Assembly (NCBI RefSeq): GCF_009765355.1
Contig: NZ_VTHK01000035.1
Span: forward strand, 1 to 64,000
Length of the DNA stretch: 64,000 bases
Direction: 5' to 3'
Origin: Amycolatopsis anabasis
GTDB taxonomy: Bacteria; Actinomycetota; Actinomycetes; Mycobacteriales; Pseudonocardiaceae
Position numbers and translations under genes: made by a program. Below are positions 44,196 to 52,252 of the stretch, in pieces. Position 1 is the stretch's first letter; every line of letters begins with the position of its first letter. A model generated the notes under the pieces. That model was given only the letters and a program-made list of their open reading frames with translations. It made no database searches and was not told where the DNA came from.

Positions 44196-45266
44196 TCATG
44201 CGGTCTTCGTCGCGCACAGGACGGCCGGAATCGGGATGACGTCCGGGGGGATTTCGGCGGAATCCCTGGTGATCGCCTTGGTGACCCGGAATCCGCATTC
44301 TTCCAGCCAGGTCCGGTAGGTCGAGAGCTTCTGCGGCCCGCCCTGGCCCATGGTGCAGCCGATGAAGAAGGCCGGGAAGAAGTCGACGTTGTAGTTGTCG
44401 GTGTCCTTGATGTTCTCGGGGTACACCGGAACCATGACGTTGACCTGCCCGCCGACCTCCAGCGACCGGTTGACGCCTTCGAGGATCCGGACCACGTCAC
44501 TCTTGTCGAACATGTCCAGGAAGTGCTTGATCAGCACGATGTCGAAGCCTTGGGGAACTCCTTCGAAGACGTCCCCGCCGATGAACGTGCAGTGTTCGGC
44601 GACGCCGTGTTCGCGGAAGTTCTCCAGGCATTCTTCTTCTTTTTCGGGCAGGTCGAAGGTGGTCACCTTGAGTCCCGGCGATTTCTTCAGTTGGTAGGTG
44701 TTGATGGCGCCGAGGCCGGTGTTCCCGGCGAGGTCGAGCACTCGGGAGCCGGGTGGGATGTCGACGTGGTCGAAGAACCACGGATCGATGCGGGCGGTGA
44801 CGGTGTCCATCAAGGTCGCCCAGGACTCGCGCAGGTCCTGGTGTTCGGCCACGGCGCCGTACAGGGTTCCCTCGTAGCCGTAGAGTTCTTTCAGGCCGAC
44901 GACCCCGCCGGTCCGGACGCTGTCGGTGAGGTAGAACAACTGCCTGAGCGCGACGACCTTGATCATGTTCAGGTAGGTGAGCGCTCGCCGCAGGTCGGCC
45001 TTCGCGACGCTCGCGAGGGCGTCGAGGGAGTAGCCGCCGGAGGTTTCGTCGTAGGCGAGGAGGCCGTCTTTGACCGGCAGGTGCAGGAGTTGTTCGACGG
45101 CGTCGGGTTTGGCGCCGATGGCGGCACCGAGCTTGGCCGCGGTCATGCCGGGGCTTTCCCGGAGGGTGTCGATTATGCCGAGTTCGAAACAGGACAGCAC
45201 GTTCATGAATCGCGCGGGTCCGACCATGTATTCGCGAAATCGCGCGAGCGTGGCTTCAGGTGTCAT
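44196..45266 (-). CDS. SAM-dependent methyltransferase, tandem copy 2
   Basis: A 356-residue COMT-like methyltransferase: N-terminal winged helix, motif I RVLDLAGNTGLGAINTYQ (Asn replaces the second usual Gly) and FDIVLIKHFLDMFDKSD. About four-fifths identical by eye to its neighbour at 45306-46376; the intergenic gap is 39 bp. Both probably arose by tandem duplication. Possible substrates are hydroxyls or ring carbons of the naphthoquinone. Second gene in the minus-strand operon started at 46377. Confidence 0.85.
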   Translation of the reverse strand: MTPEATLARFREYMVGPARFMNVLSCFELGIIDTLRESPGMTAAKLGAAIGAKPDAVEQLLHLPVKDGLLAYDETSGGYSLDALASVAKADLRRALTYLNMIKVVALRQLFYLTDSVRTGGVVGLKELYGYEGTLYGAVAEHQDLRESWATLMDTVTARIDPWFFDHVDIPPGSRVLDLAGNTGLGAINTYQLKKSPGLKVTTFDLPEKEEECLENFREHGVAEHCTFIGGDVFEGVPQGFDIVLIKHFLDMFDKSDVVRILEGVNRSLEVGGQVNVMVPVYPENIKDTDNYNVDFFPAFFIGCTMGQGGPQKLSTYRTWLEECGFRVTKAITRDSAEIPPDVIPIPAVLCATKTA

Positions 45267-45305
45267 TCAACTAATCCCTTTTATGACTGCCGTGCGGTCA
45301 GCTGA

Positions 45306-46376
45306 TCACGCGGTTTTCGTCGCGCACAGGATGGCCTGCAGGGGGAGTGCGTCCGGCGGGATGCCGGCGGGGTTCTCGACGGTTACCTTCGTCATCTCGA
45401 AACCGCATTCTTCCAGCCAGCCCCGGTAGGTCGAGAGCTTCTGCGGCCCGCCCTGGCCCATGGCGCAGCCGAGGAAGAACGCGGGGTAGAAGTCGACCGA
45501 GCGGGAGTCGAAGTCCCGGACGTTGTCCTGGTACACCGGAACCAGCACGTTGACCTGCCCGCCGACGTCCAGTGCCTTGTTGACGTTGCTGAGGATCTTG
45601 GTCGCCGCGTCCTGGTCGAACAAGGTCAGGAAGTGCTTGATCAGCACGATGTCGAAGCCGTGGGGGACTTCCTCGAAGACGTCTCCGCCGATGAAGGAGC
45701 AGTGTTCGGCGACGCCGTGCGCCCGGAAGTTCTCCAGGCATTCCTTTTCTTTTTCGGGCAGGTCGAATGTGGTCACCTTGAGTCCCGGCGATTTCTTCAG
45801 TTGGTAGGTGTTGATGGCGCCGAGGCCGGTGTTGCCGGCGAGGTCGAGCACTCGGGAGCCGGGTGGGATGTCGACGTGGTCGAAGAACCACGGATCGACG
45901 CGGGCGGTACCGAGGTCCATCCCCGTCGCCCAGGACTCCCGCAGGTCCCGGTGCTCGGCCACGGCGCTGAACAGGTTCCCGTCGAAGCCGTAGAGTTCTT
46001 TCAGGCCGACGACCTCGCCGGTGCGGACGCTGTCGGTGAGGTAGAACAACTGCCTGAGCATGAGCACCTTGACCAGGTCCAGGAAGGTGAGCACTCGTTC
46101 GAGGTCGGCCTCGGCGACGTCCGCGAGGGCGTCGAGGGAGTAGCCGCGGGAGGTTTCGTCGTAGGCGAGGAGGCCCTCTTTGACCGGCAGGTGCAGGAGT
46201 TGTTCGACGGCGTCGGGTTTGGCGTCGACGGCGGCACCGAGCTGGATCGCGGTCATGCCGGGGTTTTCCCGGAGCGTGTCGATTATGCCGAGTTCGAAAC
46301 AGGACAGCACGTTCATGAATCGCGCGGGTCCGACCATGTATTCGCGAAATCGCGCGAGCGTGGCTTCAGGCGTCAT
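45306..46376 (-). CDS. SAM-dependent methyltransferase, tandem copy 1
   Basis: A 356-residue enzyme sharing the same start (MTPEATLARFREYMVGPARF), motif I and end (ILCATKTA) as the downstream paralogue. Differences cluster in the region after the winged helix (residues about 85-150) and the C-terminal third (GFDIVLIKHFLTLFDQDAA, QDNVRDFDSRSVDFYP), consistent with diverged regioselectivity. Start at ATG 46376; the open frame before it lies in the SARP-box region. First gene of the operon with the second methyltransferase and the LLM oxidoreductase. Confidence 0.85.
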   Translation of the reverse strand: MTPEATLARFREYMVGPARFMNVLSCFELGIIDTLRENPGMTAIQLGAAVDAKPDAVEQLLHLPVKEGLLAYDETSRGYSLDALADVAEADLERVLTFLDLVKVLMLRQLFYLTDSVRTGEVVGLKELYGFDGNLFSAVAEHRDLRESWATGMDLGTARVDPWFFDHVDIPPGSRVLDLAGNTGLGAINTYQLKKSPGLKVTTFDLPEKEKECLENFRAHGVAEHCSFIGGDVFEEVPHGFDIVLIKHFLTLFDQDAATKILSNVNKALDVGGQVNVLVPVYQDNVRDFDSRSVDFYPAFFLGCAMGQGGPQKLSTYRGWLEECGFEMTKVTVENPAGIPPDALPLQAILCATKTA

Positions 46377-46414
46377 GCGCTGATCCCTTCGAGTCCCGTC
46401 GAGTGCCGGCGCCG

Positions 46415-46551
46415 AGCATCGGTCACCGGACTTGGCCGGGACTGTGCAGCGGGTTGGCGTTGGCTTGGCGGCCCCCGCTGGAAGGGTGGCGGCAGCGCGT
46501 GCCTCGAGCCCGCGCCAAGGGGGCGCCAAGCCGATGGCAAGCGGGATGAAT
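46415..46551. promoter_or_regulatory. Divergent SARP-box arrays between methyltransferases and aminotransferase
   Basis: Toward the aminotransferase: CGCCAAG (46513), CGCCAAG (46524) and TGGCAAG (46535) at exact 11-bp steps, then GGGATGAA as at 39531-39540. Toward the methyltransferases: TTGGCG at 46454 and 46465. The block AGCATCGGTCACCGGACT (46415-46432) equals 39412-39429 and lies the same 22 bp from the first TTGGCG. A second copy of the same regulatory module. Confidence 0.82.
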
Positions 46552-46570
46552 TCCCATCAAGGAGCAGAAC

Positions 46571-47740
46571 GTGAAGCGTAGCGGGGAGGTGACCACGATG
46601 GACACGATTCCCCTGGTGCACGCGAGTTTGGGGGAGCAGGAGCTGGCGGCCGTGGCGGAGGTGTTCCGCTCGGGCTGGCCGGCCGGTCAGGGGCCGCGGG
46701 GGCCCGCGCTGGAGCGGGAACTCGCCGAACGTTTCGGGGTCGACGGCGCGGTCGCGGTGAGCAACTGCGGCGCCGCGCTGCACTTGGCCCTGCTCGCGCT
46801 CGGCGTCCGGCCGGGCGACGAAGTGATCGTCGCCGACTACACGTTCCCGGCCCCCGCGCACGCGGTGCGCTACGTCGACGCGGTCCCCGTCTTCGCCGAC
46901 GTGCGTGCCGACACCGGCACCGTGGACCCGCAGGCGGTCGCGGACCTGATCGGTCCGCGCACGGTGGGGGTGATCGCGGTGGACACGGTCGGTCTGCCCG
47001 CCGATTACGCGGACCTGAAGTCGATCACGGACCGCTACGGGCTCTTTCTCGTCGAGGACGCCGCCTGCGCGGTGGGCGCCACCTACCAGGGGCGCCCGGC
47101 GGGTGCGCTGGCGCCGGTGGCCTGCTTGTCCTTCCACGGGCGCAAGGGGATCACCAGCGGTGAGGGCGGCGCCTTGCTCACCACCGATCCGTCGCTCGCG
47201 GCGGACGCGAGGCTGCGGTCGTCCTTCGGCATCGAAAGCATCTTCGAGCAGGCACGGGTCATCGGCCTGCCGATCCCGGAGTTCACCGAGATCGGCTACA
47301 ACTACAAGCTGTCCGACATCGCCGCCGCGATCCTGCGGGTGCAGCTGGGCCGGATCGACGCGCTGCTGGACCGCCGGCGCGCGTGCGCGGAGCGCTACCG
47401 CGAACTGCTCACCGGCGAAGAACTCCTCACGCTTCCGCACGTGCCGACCGACCGCACCCACGCGTGGCAGTCCTACCTGGTGACGCTGGATCCGAGCGTC
47501 GACCGCGCCGGGGTCGCCGCCGACCTCCGGGCGCGGGGCGTCGGCTGCGGGCACGGCACCTGGGCGTGCCACCTGCAACCGGTCTACGAGACGAAGCAGC
47601 AGTGCCCGGTCTCGGCCGACCTCTTCCAGCGCACGCTCGCCATCCCCATGCACGCCGAACTCGGCATGAACCAGATCGAACGGGTCGCGGAAACCCTGCG
47701 CGGCTCGGTCCGGACCCATGCGAGTCCACACCGGACCTAG
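46571..47740 (+). CDS. DegT/DnrJ/EryC1/StrS-family PLP aminotransferase
   Basis: A 389-residue aminotransferase: VAVSNCGAALHLALLALGV (cofactor phosphate loop), LVEDAACAVGATYQGRPAG (pyridine-N Asp) and SFHGRKGITSGEGGALLTT with the PLP Lys192. The family usually aminates keto-sugars, but members such as Fur3 and its homologues in naphthoquinone meroterpenoid clusters transaminate hydroxynaphthoquinones (mompain) to 8-aminoflaviolin. With rppA and the cupin this role is favoured here. Start at GTG 46571 (AAGGAG upstream) or ATG 46598 (GGGAGG upstream). A methyltransferase gene follows by 10 bp. Confidence 0.88.
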   Translation: MKRSGEVTTMDTIPLVHASLGEQELAAVAEVFRSGWPAGQGPRGPALERELAERFGVDGAVAVSNCGAALHLALLALGVRPGDEVIVADYTFPAPAHAVRYVDAVPVFADVRADTGTVDPQAVADLIGPRTVGVIAVDTVGLPADYADLKSITDRYGLFLVEDAACAVGATYQGRPAGALAPVACLSFHGRKGITSGEGGALLTTDPSLAADARLRSSFGIESIFEQARVIGLPIPEFTEIGYNYKLSDIAAAILRVQLGRIDALLDRRRACAERYRELLTGEELLTLPHVPTDRTHAWQSYLVTLDPSVDRAGVAADLRARGVGCGHGTWACHLQPVYETKQQCPVSADLFQRTLAIPMHAELGMNQIERVAETLRGSVRTHASPHRT

Positions 47741-47750
47741 AAAGGACAGC

Positions 47751-48746
47751 ATGCAGAACACACCGACGCCGGATCGGATCATGCGACTGGTCAACGGCTA
47801 CTGGGCCACCGGCATCCTCGGCGCGGCGGCGAGCCATTCGCTGTTCACCCACCTCGAAGCCGGTGCGGACACCGCCGACCGGCTGGCCGCCCGGGGCGGG
47901 ATCTCCGAGCGGGGCGCGCAAACCCTCCTCGACGGGCTGGTCAGCCTGGGCCTGGTGGAACTGCGCGACGGTCGTTACCGCAACACCGCCGAAGCCGCCG
48001 CCTTCCTGGTCGAAGGCAAGCCCGCCTGCTTGAGCGACTTCGCCAAACTCAAGCTGGCCCACATGGGCGACCTGGCGGCCCTGCCCGAGGTGGTCCGCGC
48101 CGGGGGGCCGGTGACGGACGCGACGGTGGAGGTGGCCGACAACCCCCACTGGGAGAAGGTGGTCCAGGCCATCGCCGCGCAGTCGGTTCCGGTCGCGACG
48201 ATCGCCGCCGACCTGCTGCGCCTGGCGGAGGCCGGGGAGATCTCGATCCTCGACGTGGGCGGTGGCTCGGGCATCTACTCGGCCATCTGGCTCGAGCTCA
48301 ACCCCGCCGCCCGCTCGACCCAGCTCGACTGGGGGCCGATCAACGCGATCGCCCGCCGGTTGGTGGCCGAGCGAGGCGTGGCCGATCGATTCACCTGCAT
48401 CGACGGTGACTTCCACACCACCGGCTTCGGCACCGCCGCCTACGACTTCGCGGTGTACTCCCACATCGCCCACCAGGAGGGCGCGGCGGACAACATCGCG
48501 ATGTTCACCAAGCTCCGGGACGCCCTCAGGCCCGGCGGCACGTTGGTCATCAACGACTACATCGTCGACGACGACCGGAGCGGCCCGCCCTTCCCGCTGC
48601 TCTTCGCCTCGGAAATGCTGCTCAAGAGCAAACAGGGCGGGACCTGGCGGCGCGCCGACTACCACGCCTGGCTCACCAAGGCCGGCTTCGAAGACGTCTC
48701 GTTCCAGCCCACCCCGTCGCCCGCGACCTTGGTCTTCGCCCGGTAG
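47751..48746 (+). CDS. SAM-dependent methyltransferase (third of the cluster)
   Basis: A 331-residue COMT/TcmP-like methyltransferase: winged-helix N-terminus, motif I ISILDVGGGSGIYSAIW and a YSHIAHQEGA region in place of the usual HD(W) catalytic segment, which suggests C- or O-methylation of a phenolic ring by another base. ATG 47751 has AAAGGA four bases upstream. Cotranscribed with the aminotransferase. Not closely related to the tandem pair. Confidence 0.83.
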   Translation: MQNTPTPDRIMRLVNGYWATGILGAAASHSLFTHLEAGADTADRLAARGGISERGAQTLLDGLVSLGLVELRDGRYRNTAEAAAFLVEGKPACLSDFAKLKLAHMGDLAALPEVVRAGGPVTDATVEVADNPHWEKVVQAIAAQSVPVATIAADLLRLAEAGEISILDVGGGSGIYSAIWLELNPAARSTQLDWGPINAIARRLVAERGVADRFTCIDGDFHTTGFGTAAYDFAVYSHIAHQEGAADNIAMFTKLRDALRPGGTLVINDYIVDDDRSGPPFPLLFASEMLLKSKQGGTWRRADYHAWLTKAGFEDVSFQPTPSPATLVFAR

Positions 48747-48752
48747 CGAGCC

Positions 48753-49709
48753 TCAGCGGGTCGGCGCCGGGCTGGCGGCTCCGGTCCAGGCCCGGAGCTT
48801 CTCGGGGTTGCGCACCGCCCAGATGTGCCTGATCCGGTCACCCGCCACGTCGAACGCCAGCACCGTCACGGTGACGCCCCCTTGCCGCACCACCAGACCG
48901 GGCTGGCCGTTGACCGTGCGCTCCAGGATCGTCAATTCGGGGGCCCTGCCCGCGATGCCGGCGAAGGCGCGCGCGACCCGCTCGCCGCCTTCGACGGGGT
49001 GGAGTTCGGCGCTGGCGAGGCCGCCGCCGTCGGCGACCGTCGTGGCCTCGGGGTCGAGGAGGCCGATGAGGGCGTCGATGTCCTTGGCCGCCCAGGCCTG
49101 CTTGAAGTCCCGGACGATGTCCGCGCGCTGGGCCGCCGGAGTCGCGGGCCCCTGCGACGCGCGGATGCGGCGGCGGGCCGAGGAGGCCAGCTGACGGCAT
49201 GCCGCCGGGGTCCGGCCGACGATCTCGGCCACTTCCGCGAAGGAGTAGTGGAAGACGTCGTGCAGGATGAGCGCGACGCGTTCGGCCGGGGTCATCGAGT
49301 CGAGCACGACGAGGAACGCCATGTTGATCGACTCGTCGAGGGTGACCCGGTCGGCCGGGTCGGCCGTGCTCCCGGTGATCCACTCCGCGTGATCGGGCAG
49401 CGGCTCCGGAAGCCATTCGCCCACGTACCGCTCCCGCCTGGCCCGCGCCGAGCCGAGCAGGTCGAGGCAGATGCGGCTGGCGACCGTCGTCAGCCAGCCG
49501 CCGGGGGATTCGATGGCGCCCTGCTGCTGGCGCGACAGGGCGTACCAGCGGGCGTACGTCTCTTGCACGACGTCCTCGGCGTCGGCCAGCGAGCCGAGGA
49601 GCCGGTACGCGAGATTGATCAGGTGACGCCGCTTGCCCAGGATCGTGCTCAGGCCCGGTTCGCGCTGGTCTTCTTGCGTGTTAATGGTGTCGCCAACTCC
49701 CTTGGTCAC
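48753..49709 (-). CDS. ECF41-type RNA polymerase sigma factor (SigJ-like), copy 1
   Basis: A 318-residue sigma factor: region 2 (LINLAYRLLGSLADAEDVVQ), the WLPEPL linker of ECF41, region 4 (FSFAEVAEIV-like, FHYSFAEVAEIVGRTPAACR) and a fused C-terminal SnoaL-like domain with VADGGG and RNPEKL, the two ECF41 signature motifs that tune activity without an anti-sigma factor. Divergent from wrbA, which has an ECF41 promoter. GTG 49709 is the likely start. Convergent with the last cluster methyltransferase. Confidence 0.93.
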   Translation of the reverse strand: MTKGVGDTINTQEDQREPGLSTILGKRRHLINLAYRLLGSLADAEDVVQETYARWYALSRQQQGAIESPGGWLTTVASRICLDLLGSARARRERYVGEWLPEPLPDHAEWITGSTADPADRVTLDESINMAFLVVLDSMTPAERVALILHDVFHYSFAEVAEIVGRTPAACRQLASSARRRIRASQGPATPAAQRADIVRDFKQAWAAKDIDALIGLLDPEATTVADGGGLASAELHPVEGGERVARAFAGIAGRAPELTILERTVNGQPGLVVRQGGVTVTVLAFDVAGDRIRHIWAVRNPEKLRAWTGAASPAPTR

Positions 49710-49727
49710 GCCTGTGGTGGGCGGTCA

Positions 49728-49754
49728 CCTCACAAAGCGGGGGATTGCGTCGTC
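49728..49754 (+). promoter_or_regulatory. ECF41-type promoter of wrbA
   Basis: CCTCACA (49728-49734), 16 bp, CGTC (49751-49754), about 40 bp before the wrbA ATG. Same sequence and spacing as the CMD1 promoter. Confidence 0.7.
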
Positions 49755-49793
49755 GTAGTACTGGAGAACCCCGCGAAAGAAGGAAAACTGATC

Positions 49794-50402
49794 ATGGATC
49801 CCGTGAACGTCGCAGTCATATATTACAGCGCCACCGGCACGGTGCACGCCCTGGCGCAAGCCGCCGCCGAGGGTGCGGAAAAGGCCGGCGCACACGTGCG
49901 GCTGCGCAAGGTCGCCGAAACGGCGCCACCCGAGGCGATCAGTGCCAACGAGGCCTGGAGCCAGCACGTGCGGGACACCGCCGAGCTGGCCCAGCCCAGC
50001 CACGACGACCTCGAGTGGGCCGACGCGGTGCTGTTCGGCACCCCCACCCGCTTCGGCAACCCGGCCAGCCAGCTCCGGGCGTTCATCGACGGCACCGGCC
50101 CCCTGTGGTTCGCGGGCAAGCTCGCCGACAAGGTGTACTCGGCGTTCACCGCCAGCAACACCCCCCACGGCGGGCAGGAGTCCACCCTCCTGGCGCTGGC
50201 GAACACGTTCTACCACTGGGGCGGCATCATCGTTCCCCCCGGTTACACCGACCCCGTCCAGTTCAAATCGGGCAATCCCTACGGCACCTCCCACGTGGCC
50301 GGCGGGGGCAAGCCCGGCGACGTGGCCCTGGAAGCGGCCCGCTACCAGGCCCGGCGCGTCGCCGACACCGCGGCGGCGCTCAAGGCCGGTCGCGCCGCCT
50401 AG
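49794..50402 (+). CDS. wrbA: WrbA-type NAD(P)H:quinone oxidoreductase
   Basis: A 202-residue flavodoxin-fold protein: FMN phosphate loop YYSATGTVHALAQ, FGTPTRFGNPASQLRAFID and NTPHGGQESTLLALANTFYH, all WrbA signatures. It reduces quinones by two electrons, avoiding semiquinone radicals. ATG 49794 has GAAGGAAA upstream. Controlled by an ECF41-type promoter and located beside the naphthoquinone cluster, so a protective role against the quinone product is plausible. A hairpin follows. Confidence 0.93.
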   Translation: MDPVNVAVIYYSATGTVHALAQAAAEGAEKAGAHVRLRKVAETAPPEAISANEAWSQHVRDTAELAQPSHDDLEWADAVLFGTPTRFGNPASQLRAFIDGTGPLWFAGKLADKVYSAFTASNTPHGGQESTLLALANTFYHWGGIIVPPGYTDPVQFKSGNPYGTSHVAGGGKPGDVALEAARYQARRVADTAAALKAGRAA

Positions 50403-50414
50403 CCCAGCCCCCTC

Positions 50415-50467
50415 GGGCCGCCGCTGACCTCGCGTCGAAAGGTCGGCGGCCCGGGGTGGTGCCACCC
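50415..50467. terminator. Two hairpins between wrbA and tetR
   Basis: GGGCCGCCGCTGACC (50415) pairs with GGTCGGCGGCCC (to 50452) with one bulge, followed by GGGTGG-TG-CCACCC (50454-50467). They lie between convergent genes and can end both transcripts. Confidence 0.6.
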
Positions 50468-50533
50468 TCGGCCCGCGGTCGCGCCGAGCGGAGGGCGGCT
50501 TCAGGTCGCGGACCGCCGGATCGTTGGCGTGGG

Positions 50534-51181
50534 TCACGCGAGTTCGGCGCTCAGCCCGGCCAGCAGGATGCGCAGTCCGAAGTCGAAGCGCGCGTCGAAG
50601 TCGACGATCAGTTCGACCGGAGCGGCCGCGAGGCAGGGATACCGGCCGCCGCGCAGCGAGGCGGTGAGCGTTTCGATCTCGCCACCGGTGGCGCCTTGCT
50701 GTTCGAGCACCTCGCCCAGGACGAAGCTGAAGATCGTGGTGTTGGCCCGGAGCGCGGTGTCGCCCGGGAAACCGGCGTCCCGCATGCTCGCCAGCATCGT
50801 TTCGGCGAGGGTCAGCGTGTGCTGCTTGGCCGTGTAGGTGCCGCCGACGATGCGGGCTCCGTCCCGTTGCGCCAGCAAGGTTTCCCGCATCGCCCGCGCG
50901 AGGGCGGCGGCGCGGCCCGCCCAGTCGGCTTCGCCGTCCTCGCGCACCCGGGCCAGCACGCCGCCCAGGACCGTCTCGGCCATCTCGTCGAGCAGGGCCT
51001 GCTTGTTGTCGAACAGCCGGTAGATCGTCGGCAGTTGCACGTCCAGGCTCACGGCGAGCCGGCGCATGGTCAGGGACTCCAGTCCGCCGGAGTCGACCAG
51101 CGCGAGCGCCGCGCGCGCGACCGTCTCCACCCGCAGTGCCGTCTTGCGTCGAGTCCGGGTTCCGTCCGCGTTCGTTGACAC
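50534..51181 (-). CDS. TetR-family repressor (TetR_C1 class)
   Basis: A 215-residue repressor with an N-terminal helix-turn-helix (LTMRRLAVSLDVQLPTIYRL) and a C-terminal domain resembling that of the classical tetracycline repressor (ANTTIFSFVLGEVLEQQ). Starts at GTG 51181. Shares a 65-bp, AT-rich, fully palindromic intergenic region with the divergent VanB-type reductase operon, its obvious target. Confidence 0.9.
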   Translation of the reverse strand: MSTNADGTRTRRKTALRVETVARAALALVDSGGLESLTMRRLAVSLDVQLPTIYRLFDNKQALLDEMAETVLGGVLARVREDGEADWAGRAAALARAMRETLLAQRDGARIVGGTYTAKQHTLTLAETMLASMRDAGFPGDTALRANTTIFSFVLGEVLEQQGATGGEIETLTASLRGGRYPCLAAAPVELIVDFDARFDFGLRILLAGLSAELA

Positions 51182-51231
51182 GTTAACGATGTTATCACTA
51201 CATTGGATTTATTGGTGATAACTTTGTTAAC
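51182..51231. promoter_or_regulatory. 50-bp nested palindrome, TetR operator
   Basis: GTTAAC-gat-GTTATCAC (51182-51198) is mirrored by GTGATAAC-ttt-GTTAAC (51215-51231) around a 16-bp AT-rich centre. Two nested inverted repeats with identical gaps suggest two cooperative TetR dimers covering both divergent promoters. Confidence 0.75.
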
Positions 51232-51246
51232 ACAGCAGGGGTGATT

Positions 51247-52221
51247 ATGACGAGTGCGGCTCCGGCCCGGCCCGGTACCGGGGCGGTCGAACTCCCGATG
51301 GTGGTGCGCCAGTTGCGGTGGGAGGCCGCGGGTGTGGTCTCGGTCGAACTGTGCGCGGCGGACGGACGGGACCTGCCCCCGTGGCGCCCCGGCGCGCACG
51401 TCGAACTGGTGCTGCCCACCGGGATCGCGCGACAGTACTCGCTGTGCGGGTCTCCGGAGGACCGGTCCGGTTACCGCATCGGGGTGCTGCGCGAGCGGGC
51501 CAGCCGCGGCGGGTCGGAGTACGTGCACGCGTTCCTGCGCCCGGGCCAACCGGTACGGGTGCGCGGCCCGCAGGACAACTTCGGCTTCCACCCCGCCCCG
51601 GCGTACCTGTTCATCGCGGGCGGAATCGGGATCACGCCGATCCTGCCGATGGTGCGGCAGGCCGCGCACCAGGGGGTGCCGTGGCGGCTCGCGTACGGCG
51701 GTCGCGCGGCGGCCTCGATGGCGTTCCTCGACGAACTGCGGCCGTACCAGGAGCAGGTGTGGCTCTACCCCGAGGATCGGGTAGGCCGGATACCGCTGAA
51801 CGAATGGCTCGACCAGCCACGTCCCGGCACCGCCATCTACGCGTGCGGTCCGGAGCCGTTGCTGGCCGCGGTCGAAGACGGCGCCGCGCATTGGGAGCCC
51901 GGCGCCGTGCACCTGGAGCGGTTCAAAGCCCGCCCCAAACCGGCCCTGCCGAACACCGAGATCGAGGTGGTGTGCGCCAGGTCGAACCGCACGGTGACCG
52001 TGCCCGCCGACCGCAGCGTGCTGAGCGCGCTCGAAGACGAGGGCCTGCCGGTGACCGGCTCGTGCCGGGAAGGTGTCTGCGGCACCTGCGAGACCCGGGT
52101 GCTCGAGGGCGTTCCCGAGCACCGCGACGACATCCTCTCCGCGGAGGATCGCGCAGTCGGTGACCGCATGTTTCCTTGCGTGTCCCGCGCCCGCGGCTCC
52201 CGGCTGGTGCTCGACATCTGA
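51247..52221 (+). CDS. VanB/PDR-type flavin reductase with C-terminal 2Fe-2S
   Basis: A 324-residue phthalate-dioxygenase-reductase-like protein: FMN-binding RQYSLCGSPEDRSGY, NAD-binding LFIAGGIGITPILPM and a C-terminal plant-type ferredoxin (CREGVCGTCETRVLEG, plus a distal Cys in MFPCVS). It passes electrons from NAD(P)H to an oxygenase. No Rieske oxygenase partner is adjacent; the next gene is a PPOX protein. ATG 51247 is favoured over GTG 51241 because AGGGG lies five bases before it. Confidence 0.9.
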   Translation: MTSAAPARPGTGAVELPMVVRQLRWEAAGVVSVELCAADGRDLPPWRPGAHVELVLPTGIARQYSLCGSPEDRSGYRIGVLRERASRGGSEYVHAFLRPGQPVRVRGPQDNFGFHPAPAYLFIAGGIGITPILPMVRQAAHQGVPWRLAYGGRAAASMAFLDELRPYQEQVWLYPEDRVGRIPLNEWLDQPRPGTAIYACGPEPLLAAVEDGAAHWEPGAVHLERFKARPKPALPNTEIEVVCARSNRTVTVPADRSVLSALEDEGLPVTGSCREGVCGTCETRVLEGVPEHRDDILSAEDRAVGDRMFPCVSRARGSRLVLDI

Positions 52222-52252
52222 CGAATTCCCAGTGGTGACAAGGAGAACGACG

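Noticed and set aside
36725..48746. Naphthoquinone meroterpenoid cluster of the furaquinocin/naphterpin type
   Set aside because: No ABBA prenyltransferase, mevalonate or haloperoxidase gene is present in the region.
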